This document shows, in pieces, positions 17,227 to 25,243 of a stretch of 64,000 nucleotides of DNA. A program made the translations under genes and the position numbers. The DNA lies in assembly GCF_000407185.1 (NCBI RefSeq), contig NZ_KE136481.1, forward strand, positions 1,836,136 through 1,900,135. The letters are read 5' to 3'. Within the stretch, counting starts at the first letter, position 1, and each line of letters begins with the position of its first letter. Below the pieces are notes generated by a model. It did not search any database. It had not been told where the DNA came from and was given only the letters and a program-made list of their open reading frames with translations. This DNA comes from Enterococcus malodoratus ATCC 43197. GTDB lineage: Bacteria > Bacillota > Bacilli > Lactobacillales > Enterococcaceae.

Positions 17227-18066
17227 TTAATCGAATTCTTCATACTCGTTTGGATCTTGCCCCTCAATCCGGCCATCCGCTTTTTCCAGCAGATTAATTC
17301 GTTCAATTTCTGTTTGGGACAATTCAAAATCAAAGATCGCTAAGTTTTCCCGCTGATGCTGCAAATTGCGTGACTTAGGAATCGGCACAACTCCACGCTG
17401 TACATGCCAGCGCAAAATGATTTGAGCAGGATTTTTGCCGTATTTTTCGGCTAATTCAGTAATCACTGATTCCTTCAGTGCATCGCTGCCACGCCCTAAA
17501 GGACTCCACGCCTCAGAAATGATTCCGCGTTCTTGATTGGCTTTGACCATCCGCTCTTGAACCCAATAAGGATGCAGTTCAATTTGATTGACGGCTGGTG
17601 TCACTCCAGTCGCTTCAATGATTTTATCTAAATGTTCCGGTTCAAAGTTAGAAACACCGATGGAACGGATCAATCCTAATTTTTTAGCTGTGACTAGCGC
17701 TTGCCATGCTTCAACGTATAGTTTACGTTTCGGCAGCGGCCAATGAATCAAATACAAATCAAAGTACTCCAAGCCCATGCGGAATAACGATTCCTGAATC
17801 ATCATCAACGCATCCTCATAATGATGGTATTTGCCCGGTAGCTTCGTCGTCACAAAAAATTCCGAACGAGGAATTCCTGAACGGCGAATCGCTTCACCGA
17901 CGATCCCTTCACTATCATAATTGGTAGAGGTATCTAACAGACGGTAGCCATCTTGGATCGCCGTCAAAACCTGATCAAGTCCTTCTCCTCCGCGAATCTG
18001 ATACGTACCTAGGCCTACTGCCGGCAAATGATGACCGTCATTCAATGTAATCAATGGTGCTTTCAT
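17227..18066 (-). CDS. Aldo/keto reductase
   Basis: A 279-residue NADPH-dependent oxidoreductase, length normal for the family. The catalytic tetrad can be read: Asp/Tyr in LLDTSTNYDSEG, Lys in VTTKLPGKYHH and His in DLYLIHWPLP. The cofactor 2'-phosphate site is IPKSRNLQHQREN near the C-terminus. It resembles the 2,5-diketo-gluconate reductase / YvgN-type group; the physiological aldehyde is unknown. I start it at the ATG at 18066 behind GGAGGAATTTGAAG; an upstream 14-codon extension has no support. It appears monocistronic. Confidence 0.93.
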   Translation of the reverse strand: MKAPLITLNDGHHLPAVGLGTYQIRGGEGLDQVLTAIQDGYRLLDTSTNYDSEGIVGEAIRRSGIPRSEFFVTTKLPGKYHHYEDALMMIQESLFRMGLEYFDLYLIHWPLPKRKLYVEAWQALVTAKKLGLIRSIGVSNFEPEHLDKIIEATGVTPAVNQIELHPYWVQERMVKANQERGIISEAWSPLGRGSDALKESVITELAEKYGKNPAQIILRWHVQRGVVPIPKSRNLQHQRENLAIFDFELSQTEIERINLLEKADGRIEGQDPNEYEEFD

Positions 18067-18258
18067 CTTCAAATTCCTCCTTATTTTGAGCCTCTCGCTA
18101 AGTCGCAAGAACAGCTATTACTTTTCAGCTTAACATCAAAAACTCTCGGCTGTTAAATCCTCTGCTCAGTTCAACAGAAAAAAATTTGAGAATAGGCAGA
18201 AAAAAGACAAGGAAAGAGGTATACTACAGATTGAACACGTGAGAAGGAGAAGATTACA

Positions 18259-18552
18259 ATGGATTCGATTATTTGTATAGTTCTGGGCATGCTATTTGCG
18301 AATGGGGTCCCCCATTTTGTTAAGGGAATCACCGCCGAAAGATGGGATGTTCCTTGGAAAAAGCCGGCTTCCGCCTCCACGAATGTTTTATGGGGGATAG
18401 CGAATTGGCTGATCGTTGTGATCATTTACGCGCTCTTCAAACCAGACATTAATAGTTTCGATGCCGCCTGCTTTATAATTGGTATGGGCATTACTGGCTA
18501 CTACCTCGCCCTGCATTGGTCGGAGAAAAAAAATGAAAATGACGCTGCATAA
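18259..18552 (+). CDS. Small integral membrane protein, unknown function
   Basis: A 97-residue protein with about three hydrophobic segments (residues 2-18, 44-62, 66-86) separated by a polar loop (KGITAERWDVPWKKPASAST). It ends in a charged tail. I do not recognise a function. The start is well supported by GAGAAGGAGA 8 bases upstream. Its stop codon lies inside a terminator hairpin. Confidence 0.75.
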   Translation: MDSIICIVLGMLFANGVPHFVKGITAERWDVPWKKPASASTNVLWGIANWLIVVIIYALFKPDINSFDAACFIIGMGITGYYLALHWSEKKNENDAA

Positions 18553-18570
18553 TCGCAGCGTCATTTTTTT
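18537..18570. terminator. Terminator overlapping the stop of the small membrane gene
   Basis: AAATGACGCTGC / GCAGCGTCATTT stem with a 6-base loop and a T7 tail on the plus strand. The A-rich left flank also gives Ts on the minus strand. Confidence 0.9.
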
Positions 18571-18952
18571 ATTCTTCAATTGCAGCTTTTAGTTTCTTTG
18601 TTAACTTCTGATACACCAATTGGTAGGAGGTTTCGATCAATTGCTTGATGGCCTCATCCGACAGTTCCTCACTGGCCAGCTTGATCGAATTCCAATGATT
18701 TTTATTCGTATAGTAGCCTGGTATCACCGTTCCCGCATAGATTTCCCGCAGCTCCTCGTTTTTCTCCGGCAGATTTTTCAATGTAATGATAGCATCCTCG
18801 CTAGCCTGATCACTCATCATCCCAAACATCTTGCCCTGCAAATCAAAATAGAGCACTTCCCAATCTTCGCGAAAATAGACTTTCGCGCCTTTTAACGTTT
18901 CACCGAACGCCTTAAACGTTTCGATACGTTTTTGCATTACTGAATTTTCCAT
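18569..18952 (-). CDS. MmcQ/YjbR-family protein
   Basis: A 127-residue protein of the small MmcQ/YjbR family (CyaY-like fold, often annotated DNA-binding without proof). Typical pieces are KVYFREDWEVLYFDLQGKMF, PGYYTNKNHWNSIKL and SDEAIKQLIETSYQLV. The ATG at 18952 follows AAAGGAGGAG, and that ribosome binding site lies at the 3' end of the upstream TetR gene, so the two are likely co-transcribed. Confidence 0.85.
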   Translation of the reverse strand: MENSVMQKRIETFKAFGETLKGAKVYFREDWEVLYFDLQGKMFGMMSDQASEDAIITLKNLPEKNEELREIYAGTVIPGYYTNKNHWNSIKLASEELSDEAIKQLIETSYQLVYQKLTKKLKAAIEE

Positions 18953-18962
18953 AACTCCTCCT

Positions 18963-19565
18963 TTAATAGTCAAAATGTTGGATTGCTGGCTTGACCACCG
19001 ACCTCACCAAAACCCGCAATTCTTTTTTTGTAACATCCGCACTTTCAATAATGACCTTGCATCGAATGATCTGAAATAGTGCAAGCTTAGTTTCTTCAGG
19101 CGGAAATTTAGTCAGCTCGCCTCGTCTTCGCGCATTTTTTAATACGTGTTCCATTACCGAAATATTGTAGATCCTCGCTTCTTGCATGATTTGTTTGATT
19201 CGTTTCGGTTGATTTTGAATCTCTAGCAACATCATCTGATTAAAAGAAGTCGGAACACTGGTCAGCCACGTCAAAAAATTATCACCCACATAGTAAAGAT
19301 CCTCCTCTAAACTTCCCTGATCAAAGTCCAGATCATGCATATCAAATTCCACTGAACGATTACGATCATGAACTGCCTCAAACACTAAATCAAACGGCGT
19401 ATCCCAATGACGATATAAGACTGAGCGGCTCGTTTCTGCTTCACGAGCGATTCGTGCAAAAGTCACCGCCTGATAGCCTTCGTTTTCTAACAATTGATAT
19501 GTCACACGAAAAATCTCCGCATCCAGGCGGTCACCTCGTCTGCGTTGAAGCTTTTTTTTCTCCAT
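18963..19565 (-). CDS. TetR/AcrR family transcriptional regulator
   Basis: A 200-residue repressor-type protein. The N-terminal helix-turn-helix (AVTFARIAREAETSRSVLYRHW) lies at about residues 33-56. The C-terminal helical domain resembles the TetR_C_16-like group. It is divergently oriented to the NADH-oxidase-like gene across a 192-bp region holding repeated AGATAC motifs, so it is the likely regulator of that gene and of itself. It is followed by the yjbR-like gene with an 11-base gap. Confidence 0.9.
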   Translation of the reverse strand: MEKKKLQRRRGDRLDAEIFRVTYQLLENEGYQAVTFARIAREAETSRSVLYRHWDTPFDLVFEAVHDRNRSVEFDMHDLDFDQGSLEEDLYYVGDNFLTWLTSVPTSFNQMMLLEIQNQPKRIKQIMQEARIYNISVMEHVLKNARRRGELTKFPPEETKLALFQIIRCKVIIESADVTKKELRVLVRSVVKPAIQHFDY

Positions 19566-19624
19566 TATGTTCGCCTCTATTCCTTTAGAGTCATTATAGG
19601 TTAAAACGTGCCTTAAAAAAAGTA

Positions 19625-19697
19625 AGATACACGTTGTTTTTTATTGAATATTTAAGAGACGAGATGTATGATATTTTCAGTTTAAGATACGCAATGT
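19625..19697. promoter_or_regulatory. Candidate TetR operators between divergent genes
   Basis: AGATACACGTTGT (19625-19637) and AGATACGCAATGT (19685-19697) are direct repeats exactly 60 bp apart. The second lies inside TTAAGATAC-GCAAT-GTACTTAA. AACGTG/CACGTT form an inverted repeat around the first. The spacing of about six helical turns suits cooperative binding. Inferred only. Confidence 0.45.
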
Positions 19698-19757
19698 ACT
19701 TAAAATCAATTCGATACATTCAAAGAATGAAGGCATCAAATTGAAAAAGGAGAATGT

Positions 19758-21053
19758 ATGATGAAAGTTATCGTTATCGGCGCCTCACATGGCGGTTTAG
19801 AAGCAGTCGCGGCTTTAACAGAAAGAACCGATGTTACAGAAATAGTATGGATTGACCAAAGAGATATTCCAGCCTTAGTCGGATCAGAGCTTAAAAACAT
19901 CCCTGTTGAAAGAATCAAGCTCTTCAGCCATAGTAAAGTAACCAATGTCGACCCGAAAAAACACATGATCGAAGTGCAAGCTGGAGGCAAGAGCTTACAA
20001 GAAAGCTATGACAAGTTGATTCTTGGCGTTGGAGCAATGGCTGCGAAATTACCTGTTCCCGGTAATCAATTAGCGAAGATCAAAACATTGCGCAACCGCC
20101 AAGATATGAACGGTTTGCGCCAAGCTGCACTTGACCCAGAAATCAACCACGTCGTTGTAATCGGAGCAGGCTACATTGGGATTGGAGCGGTCGAGATTTT
20201 TGCCGCTGCTGGGAAGAAAGTCACTGTGATCGATGTTTTCGATCACCCTTTAGCAACCTACTTAGATTCAGAACTGACTGCTGTTTTAGCAAAAGAAATG
20301 ACTGAGCACGGTGTCACTCTCGCTCTCGGCCAGCGGGTTGAAAAATTTGTCGGTGAAGGAACTGTTAAAGAAGTCGTAACCGACCAAGCAACTTTTTCCG
20401 CAGAGCTTGTCGTATTATCGGCAGGGGCTCGTCCTAATACTGCTTGGCTAAAAGATGCAATTACATTGCTACCAAACGGAATGATTAAAACCGACGACTA
20501 TATGCAAACGAGTGAACCAGATATTTTTGCGATTGGCGATGCCACAACGGTTTATTCCAACGCTGCCAAACAAGAACTGACGATTCAATTAGCGACTAAT
20601 GCCGTTCGTCAAGGGCGCTTTGCTGTGCGCAATCTAACGGAAAAGCTACATCCCTTTGAAGGGGTACAAGGATCGTCCGGCTTGAAATTATTCGATTACA
20701 TGTTTGCTTCGACTGGGCTGAACACGCCGGCTAGTGAGCGATTCGGTACCGAGGTAGGATCCGTTTTCCTTAAGCAAAAGATTTTGGACAATCATCTCTC
20801 TGCACCAGTCAATGCAGAGGTGCTGTTCAAATTATTTTACGATCCAAAAACATTGAAAATTTTAGGTGCACAGATTCTCTCGAAAAAAGACTTGACCGCC
20901 TATATCAATACGGTCTCTTTAGCGATCCAAGCAGGTTTTACCATTGAACAGCTGGCCTACACAGACTTCTTCTTCCAACCGCTGTTCAATACCCCTTGGA
21001 ATCTGTTGAATCAAGCAGGTCAGCAGGCAATGAAACAAGCAGGAATAGTTTAA
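19758..21053 (+). CDS. NADH oxidase/peroxidase-like flavoprotein lacking the redox cysteine
   Basis: A 431-residue FAD/NAD(P)-dependent pyridine nucleotide-disulfide oxidoreductase, closest in pattern to enterococcal water-forming NADH oxidase (Nox). The FAD site VIVIGASHGGLEAV and the NADH site VVVIGAGYIGIGAVEIF are present. So are the second FAD site PDIFAIGDAT and the C-terminal dimer domain ending DFFFQPLFNTPWNLLN. The segment that normally holds the catalytic cysteine (SCGIALY in Nox) and about 20 following residues is replaced by the short DIPALVGSELKNIPVERI. A cysteine-sulfenic redox cycle is therefore not possible, and a different product such as H2O2, or a different role, is inferred. 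The initiator at 19758 or the next ATG at 19761 follows AAAAAGGAG. Confidence 0.85.
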   Translation: MMKVIVIGASHGGLEAVAALTERTDVTEIVWIDQRDIPALVGSELKNIPVERIKLFSHSKVTNVDPKKHMIEVQAGGKSLQESYDKLILGVGAMAAKLPVPGNQLAKIKTLRNRQDMNGLRQAALDPEINHVVVIGAGYIGIGAVEIFAAAGKKVTVIDVFDHPLATYLDSELTAVLAKEMTEHGVTLALGQRVEKFVGEGTVKEVVTDQATFSAELVVLSAGARPNTAWLKDAITLLPNGMIKTDDYMQTSEPDIFAIGDATTVYSNAAKQELTIQLATNAVRQGRFAVRNLTEKLHPFEGVQGSSGLKLFDYMFASTGLNTPASERFGTEVGSVFLKQKILDNHLSAPVNAEVLFKLFYDPKTLKILGAQILSKKDLTAYINTVSLAIQAGFTIEQLAYTDFFFQPLFNTPWNLLNQAGQQAMKQAGIV

Positions 21054-21056
21054 CTA

Positions 21057-21098
21057 AAAAAGAGACGTCAAAATTTATTGGCGTCTCTTGCTATTTTG
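21057..21098. terminator. Terminator after the Nox-like gene
   Basis: AAGAGACG (21061-21068) and CGTCTCTT (21083-21090) form the stem, extended by CAA/TTG. The A-run on the left provides Ts for the convergent ABC permease transcript. Confidence 0.8.
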
Positions 21099-21114
21099 AT
21101 GTCGAAAACCAATA

Positions 21115-21840
21115 TTACAGATCCTGTTTCTTAAACAACCAATAAGCCGCCACGAAACCAATGATCCCCGTCAAAAAGATACTTCCTAAGGTTAATAGAT
21201 CCTCTTTGAAGGGCAATTCGACCAAGCTTTGAACGACCACCGCCGACCATGGAATAACTCGGGCAAATTTGAAGGGCATGTTCATCGCGAACATTTCGAT
21301 CCCAGTAAAGGCCAATGCCACCATGATTGTGGGATAGAATAATTTTCGCTGCATCACACTCACTGTTAATAGCGGCAGCGCAGCCACAAATCCCAACAGA
21401 CAATACTTAAGCATGGTAACTACTAGGCTTTTCATTCCGGCAAAGCCGAAGGTATCAGGATAGATCAGCCAGCCGCCGATTGCATAAATGATGACGACAC
21501 CGACTAAGGTTCCGAGATACCAGATAAACCAGATCGCTAATTTTCCTAAAAGAAATCTAATTCGCGAGGTCGGAGCAGTCAAAACATTATTGATTGTGCG
21601 GTCTTCATATTCCCGCTGCATCAAAAAAGTAATGATAAAACCGCTCATGATCGAGAGAAGCGCACCGACAATTATGTAAATACTCATCAGCCAAGTCTGA
21701 TAATTCTCTGGCGGATTCTCTACGATAACTAAATCTTTAAATACTATGAAAGCCGAGGCAAACAGCGTCAGCAACGAGCAGACTGCAAAAATCCGGTTGC
21801 GTTTGAGTTTCATCCACTCAGCAGAAATTACATTAAGCAA
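21115..21840 (-). CDS. ABC transporter permease (bacitracin/lantibiotic-type)
   Basis: Membrane subunit of about 241 residues with six hydrophobic helices. It begins LNVISAEWMKLKRNRIF, the usual opening of ABC-2 permeases of the BcrB/LanE-G group, and carries REYEDRTINNVLTAPTSRI. I place the start at TTG 21840 (AGGAGG 8 bases upstream), which overlaps the ATPase gene by 8 bases. A longer in-frame reading to 21969 would lie wholly within that gene. It probably exports or protects against a cell-envelope peptide; the substrate is unknown. Confidence 0.8.
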   Translation of the reverse strand: MLNVISAEWMKLKRNRIFAVCSLLTLFASAFIVFKDLVIVENPPENYQTWLMSIYIIVGALLSIMSGFIITFLMQREYEDRTINNVLTAPTSRIRFLLGKLAIWFIWYLGTLVGVVIIYAIGGWLIYPDTFGFAGMKSLVVTMLKYCLLGFVAALPLLTVSVMQRKLFYPTIMVALAFTGIEMFAMNMPFKFARVIPWSAVVVQSLVELPFKEDLLTLGSIFLTGIIGFVAAYWLFKKQDL

Positions 21841-22753
21841 TGCCAACACCTCCTGTAATCGTCCGAAAGTGTTCTTCCAAATTGCCAGAACCGATAAACA
21901 GACTGGAAACTTCGATCCCTTTTTGTCCCAATAAATGATTGATCGTTTGCGGCTCAAAGGTAAAATCAAAAATCTTGATCGTGTTCCCTTCGTCTACCGT
22001 ATAGTTCGTCAGCTTCAGCTCTTCTTCCAGCAAGCGCGTGGCTTGATGCACGTCTGATACAGTGATACTGATATAGCGCTGATTGTGCTGCGCGATCTTT
22101 TCCAGATCACATTCCTCCAGCAGCTCGCCATCATGTAAAATGCCAATAATATCCGCGATTTGCTCGATTTCTGACAACTGATGGCTGGAAATCAAAATTG
22201 TTTTTCCATGAACCTCCGCCAGCTCTTTTAACAGTTTACGGATTTCGACAATCCCGATCGGGTCCAATCCATTGGTCGGCTCATCTAAGATCAACAATTC
22301 CGGATCGTTCATTAAGGCGTTGGCGATCCCTAGCCGCTGTTTCATTCCCAATGAATAATTCGCAAACCGTTTATGCTCAGCATGTGTCAGATCAACCAGT
22401 TTCAACGCCTTCTCCACACTATTTCTTTGGGTTTGACCTTTTAATTTAGAGAACACTTTGAGGTTTTCCGGTCCCGATAAATACGGATAAAAACTCGGTG
22501 TCTCAATAATATTGCCGATTCGCGAGTATACTGACGGATTCTTTTTAGGCGCTTGACCAAATAATACGATCTCGCCGGAACTGGCTTCCGCTAAGCCTAA
22601 AAGCATTTTCATGATCGTCGTTTTTCCCGCACCGTTCCGTCCCAACAGCCCATAAATTTTTCCTTTGGGAATTGTCATTGAAACGTCTTTTACTACAATC
22701 TGATCATTGTAGTGCTTCGACAAGGCTGCGGTTTTAATAATCAATTTTTCCAT
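21833..22753 (-). CDS. ABC transporter ATP-binding protein (BcrA-like)
   Basis: A 306-residue nucleotide-binding subunit. Walker A is GLLGRNGAGKTTIMKML, the signature NYSLGMKQRLGIANAL, Walker B LLILDEPTNGLDPIG and the H-loop ILISSHQLSEIE. An extra C-terminal region of about 85 residues is typical of BcrA/LanF-type ATPases. It lies 78 bp downstream of the histidine kinase gene and is coupled to the permease. The ATG at 22753 (MEKLIIKT) is preferred over the 9-base longer reading. Confidence 0.92.
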   Translation of the reverse strand: MEKLIIKTAALSKHYNDQIVVKDVSMTIPKGKIYGLLGRNGAGKTTIMKMLLGLAEASSGEIVLFGQAPKKNPSVYSRIGNIIETPSFYPYLSGPENLKVFSKLKGQTQRNSVEKALKLVDLTHAEHKRFANYSLGMKQRLGIANALMNDPELLILDEPTNGLDPIGIVEIRKLLKELAEVHGKTILISSHQLSEIEQIADIIGILHDGELLEECDLEKIAQHNQRYISITVSDVHQATRLLEEELKLTNYTVDEGNTIKIFDFTFEPQTINHLLGQKGIEVSSLFIGSGNLEEHFRTITGGVGIA

Positions 22754-22831
22754 AGCGACCATCCTTTCTATACTTATAGCTTAGCAGTGCCACCTTGCCC
22801 TAACCTTGCCGAATCCTTGTTTTTCTCTGGT

Positions 22832-23737
22832 TTATTTGGGCAGTGTTAGGAAAAATCTAGTCCCCTCGCCAAGTTCGCTGCGAACAGTGATTTCTCCGTG
22901 ATGGGCCGCTGCTAATTCCTGAACAATCGCTAAACCTAATCCGTTGCCCTTTGTCCCCCGAGCTTCATCTGCTTTATAGAGCCGTTCGAATATATGCGGC
23001 AAATTTTGTTCCGCGATTCCTTGACCATTATCCGCGATTTCAAGCTGAAGATGCTCATCTTGTTCCGTCAGTTTGATCGTAATTTTATCGCCATTACTAT
23101 GTTTCAAACTGTTTTCCAATAAGTTATCAATGATCCTGCGAAATGCCGCTGCATCTGCTTTATAAAAGAGCTCTTTTTCAGGAATCTCAATTTCATAACT
23201 AAACTGCGGTTCCATTCGCGGGATCCAGTCGCTAACGCCGGCTCGCAGCAATTCGCAAACATCAATCCTTTCAAAATGATAGCGCCGTTCCCCCGATTCA
23301 AGTTTGACCCACTCAAAAAGAGTATCGATATATTTTTCTAATTCGAACGCTTTTTCCTGAGCCGCCTGCAAATAATGCTGCTGCTCATCTTCGGTTACTA
23401 ACCCATCGTTAATTGCCTCTAAATAACCTATCAATGAAGCTAGCGGCGTACGAACATCATGCGACAAACTCGTAATCAGTTTGCGATATTCATTCTCCGA
23501 CACCTGCAAGCCACTAAGCTGCTGCTTGATTTCCGCTACGATCGTATTGAGTCGAAAACAAAGCGCCGCAACATCCGAAGTTTCATCCGCGATAATTTTC
23601 CGATCAAGATTGCCTTGACCGACATCCTCTATAACAACCAACGCTTGGGCCAGCTGCTGTTTATTTTTGCGAAGTTTTCCAAAAAGGTAGAGACAGGCCA
23701 ACCCCAAAAGCACACAAATACTACTCAACCCGATCAT
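22832..23737 (-). CDS. Sensor histidine kinase
   Basis: A 301-residue kinase with a single N-terminal transmembrane helix (residues 2-20) and no extracellular sensor domain. A HAMP-like linker follows. The H-box is LSHDVRTPLASLIGYLE, the N-box NLLENSLKHS, and the G-boxes ADNGQGIAE and GNGLGLAIV. The lack of a sensor domain resembles kinases that sense through an ABC partner. It starts 4 bases after the response regulator ends, and the ABC transporter follows. Confidence 0.93.
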   Translation of the reverse strand: MIGLSSICVLLGLACLYLFGKLRKNKQQLAQALVVIEDVGQGNLDRKIIADETSDVAALCFRLNTIVAEIKQQLSGLQVSENEYRKLITSLSHDVRTPLASLIGYLEAINDGLVTEDEQQHYLQAAQEKAFELEKYIDTLFEWVKLESGERRYHFERIDVCELLRAGVSDWIPRMEPQFSYEIEIPEKELFYKADAAAFRRIIDNLLENSLKHSNGDKITIKLTEQDEHLQLEIADNGQGIAEQNLPHIFERLYKADEARGTKGNGLGLAIVQELAAAHHGEITVRSELGEGTRFFLTLPK

Positions 23738-23740
23738 TTC

Positions 23741-24445
23741 TTACCCCCTCGGATTAAAACGATAGCCGACACCACGGATTGTTTGAATAAAGAAAGGAGC
23801 GGGCAACGCTTTCGGCTCGATCTTCCTCCGCAGCTTGCTGATGAACGACATGATATTGTTGTCATCGTAGGCATAGGCTTCACCCCAGACCTGTTGATAG
23901 ATTTGCCGTTTCGTAAAAATCTGGCCTTTATGAGAAGCTAGAAAATATAAAAGATCAAACTCTTTTACTGTTAATTCTAGGTATATACCATGTAACAAGA
24001 CTAATCGGTTCTGCACATCAATCGATAAGTGATTTAACGTTAATGTTTTTGCCAAACGATCCGCTTGATTGAATTGGGTATAGCGTCGAACCAAGGATTC
24101 GATTCGCGCCATCAGCTCCGCCATACTAAACGGCTTGGTCAAATAATCATCCGCCCCCAATTGCAGTCCGCGAATCTTGTCCGCCTCTTCATTCTTAGCT
24201 GTCAGCATCAAGACCGGCACCACACTCTCCTTGCGAATCTCGGTCAAAATACTCAGTCCATCAATCTGCGGCAGCATGATATCCAACACGATCAAATGAT
24301 AATCGCCTGTCAGCGCCAACTTCAGTCCACCCGCACCCGTGTGGGCAAACTCGGCAGCATAATCAGCATTTTTCAAATACTTGTCAATAATCGAACAAAG
24401 CTCCTGATCATCATCAATGATCAATACCTTGATTTTCTCTTGCAT
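23741..24445 (-). CDS. OmpR/PhoB-type response regulator
   Basis: A 234-residue regulator. The receiver domain has the acidic pocket IIDDDQE, phospho-acceptor Asp in LIVLDIMLPQIDG and Lys in YLTKPFSMAEL. The C-terminal winged-helix domain contains LTVKEFDLLYFLASHKG and ends IRGVGYRFNPRG. It is first in the order regulator, kinase, ATPase, permease, a common arrangement for antimicrobial-peptide response modules. The start follows AGGAGAAGGACG. Confidence 0.94.
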   Translation of the reverse strand: MQEKIKVLIIDDDQELCSIIDKYLKNADYAAEFAHTGAGGLKLALTGDYHLIVLDIMLPQIDGLSILTEIRKESVVPVLMLTAKNEEADKIRGLQLGADDYLTKPFSMAELMARIESLVRRYTQFNQADRLAKTLTLNHLSIDVQNRLVLLHGIYLELTVKEFDLLYFLASHKGQIFTKRQIYQQVWGEAYAYDDNNIMSFISKLRRKIEPKALPAPFFIQTIRGVGYRFNPRG

Positions 24446-24549
24446 CGTCCTTCTCCTCGTAAAAAATAATTATTCTCTTCTTAATTCTAGCAAAGTTCAC
24501 CCCACTTTCGGACGAAACTTCCTTGGTTTAGGAATAAATAAAAACAAAA

Positions 24550-24580
24550 GAAAAACACCTTCCAGTAAAGGAACGTGTTC
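24550..24580 (-). terminator. Terminator downstream of the unknown 115-aa gene
   Basis: Minus-strand AACACGTTCC / GGAAGGTGTT stem (one G-G mismatch) followed by TTTTTC. Confidence 0.75.
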
Positions 24581-24635
24581 TGAAGTGATTGTATTCAACT
24601 ATTCATTTCGATTAATTTACTGTTCCGCCACTGTT

Positions 24636-24983
24636 TTAAAGTAGCTTGCGCATTTGAAAAACAGCGACTTCTCGACGCAAGTCATCCAAAACTTTATCAG
24701 AGAAAATATTCGAGGGTACCATAATATGTTTAGCAATTTTATCCATATTTAGCACCTTTCTAAATTGCTCAGGTACTAAATAGATAGTCTCATCTTCAAA
24801 TTTTTTTATATTATCCACGAAATCCGACTTCACTAAATAAGGGTCCCCAAAACAAGCCTGCATTCTTTTGACAGGCTCACGATAATGAGACAAAACATAC
24901 ATCCGGCTCATAGGAGAACTCACTGCCGTTGTCGGTAAAAGATAGACCACTTTTTGCTTTTCAAGATTCTGTTCTTCGCCCAT
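24636..24983 (-). CDS. Hypothetical protein (115 aa)
   Basis: A hydrophilic, probably cytoplasmic protein with no signal peptide or membrane helix. Visible segments are YLLPTTAVSSPMSRMYVLSH and a basic C-terminal helix (VLDDLRREVAVFQMRKLL). I do not recognise a family. The ribosome binding site AAGGAG is well placed (8 bases). It lies 260 bp downstream of another unrecognised minus-strand gene. The gap between them is AT-rich and has no further gene, only a CCATACA/TGTATGG inverted repeat near 25105-25134. Confidence 0.6.
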   Translation of the reverse strand: MGEEQNLEKQKVVYLLPTTAVSSPMSRMYVLSHYREPVKRMQACFGDPYLVKSDFVDNIKKFEDETIYLVPEQFRKVLNMDKIAKHIMVPSNIFSDKVLDDLRREVAVFQMRKLL

Positions 24984-25243
24984 TGCTTTTTCTCCTTTTT
25001 AAATCGACAATCCACATATCATATTGTACTCTAGTTTCCTTGTTAATATACCCGTTATAATGAAGTTTCCACCGGCGAAATTACCTAATTGAAAGCCAAA
25101 TAACCATACACTCACTTTTAAAGAAATGTATGGTCTCTCAACTATTCAAAAATATTTTACCCACAACAAATAAACCTACTGTCGATGCGATTTTAACTGC
25201 TTGGTACACTAAAGAAACATATCAACTTATCCTAAACTCGCCC

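Noticed and set aside
25105-25134. CCATACA / TGTATGG inverted repeat
   Set aside because: A 7-bp stem with a 16-base loop and no T-run; too weak to call a terminator or operator.
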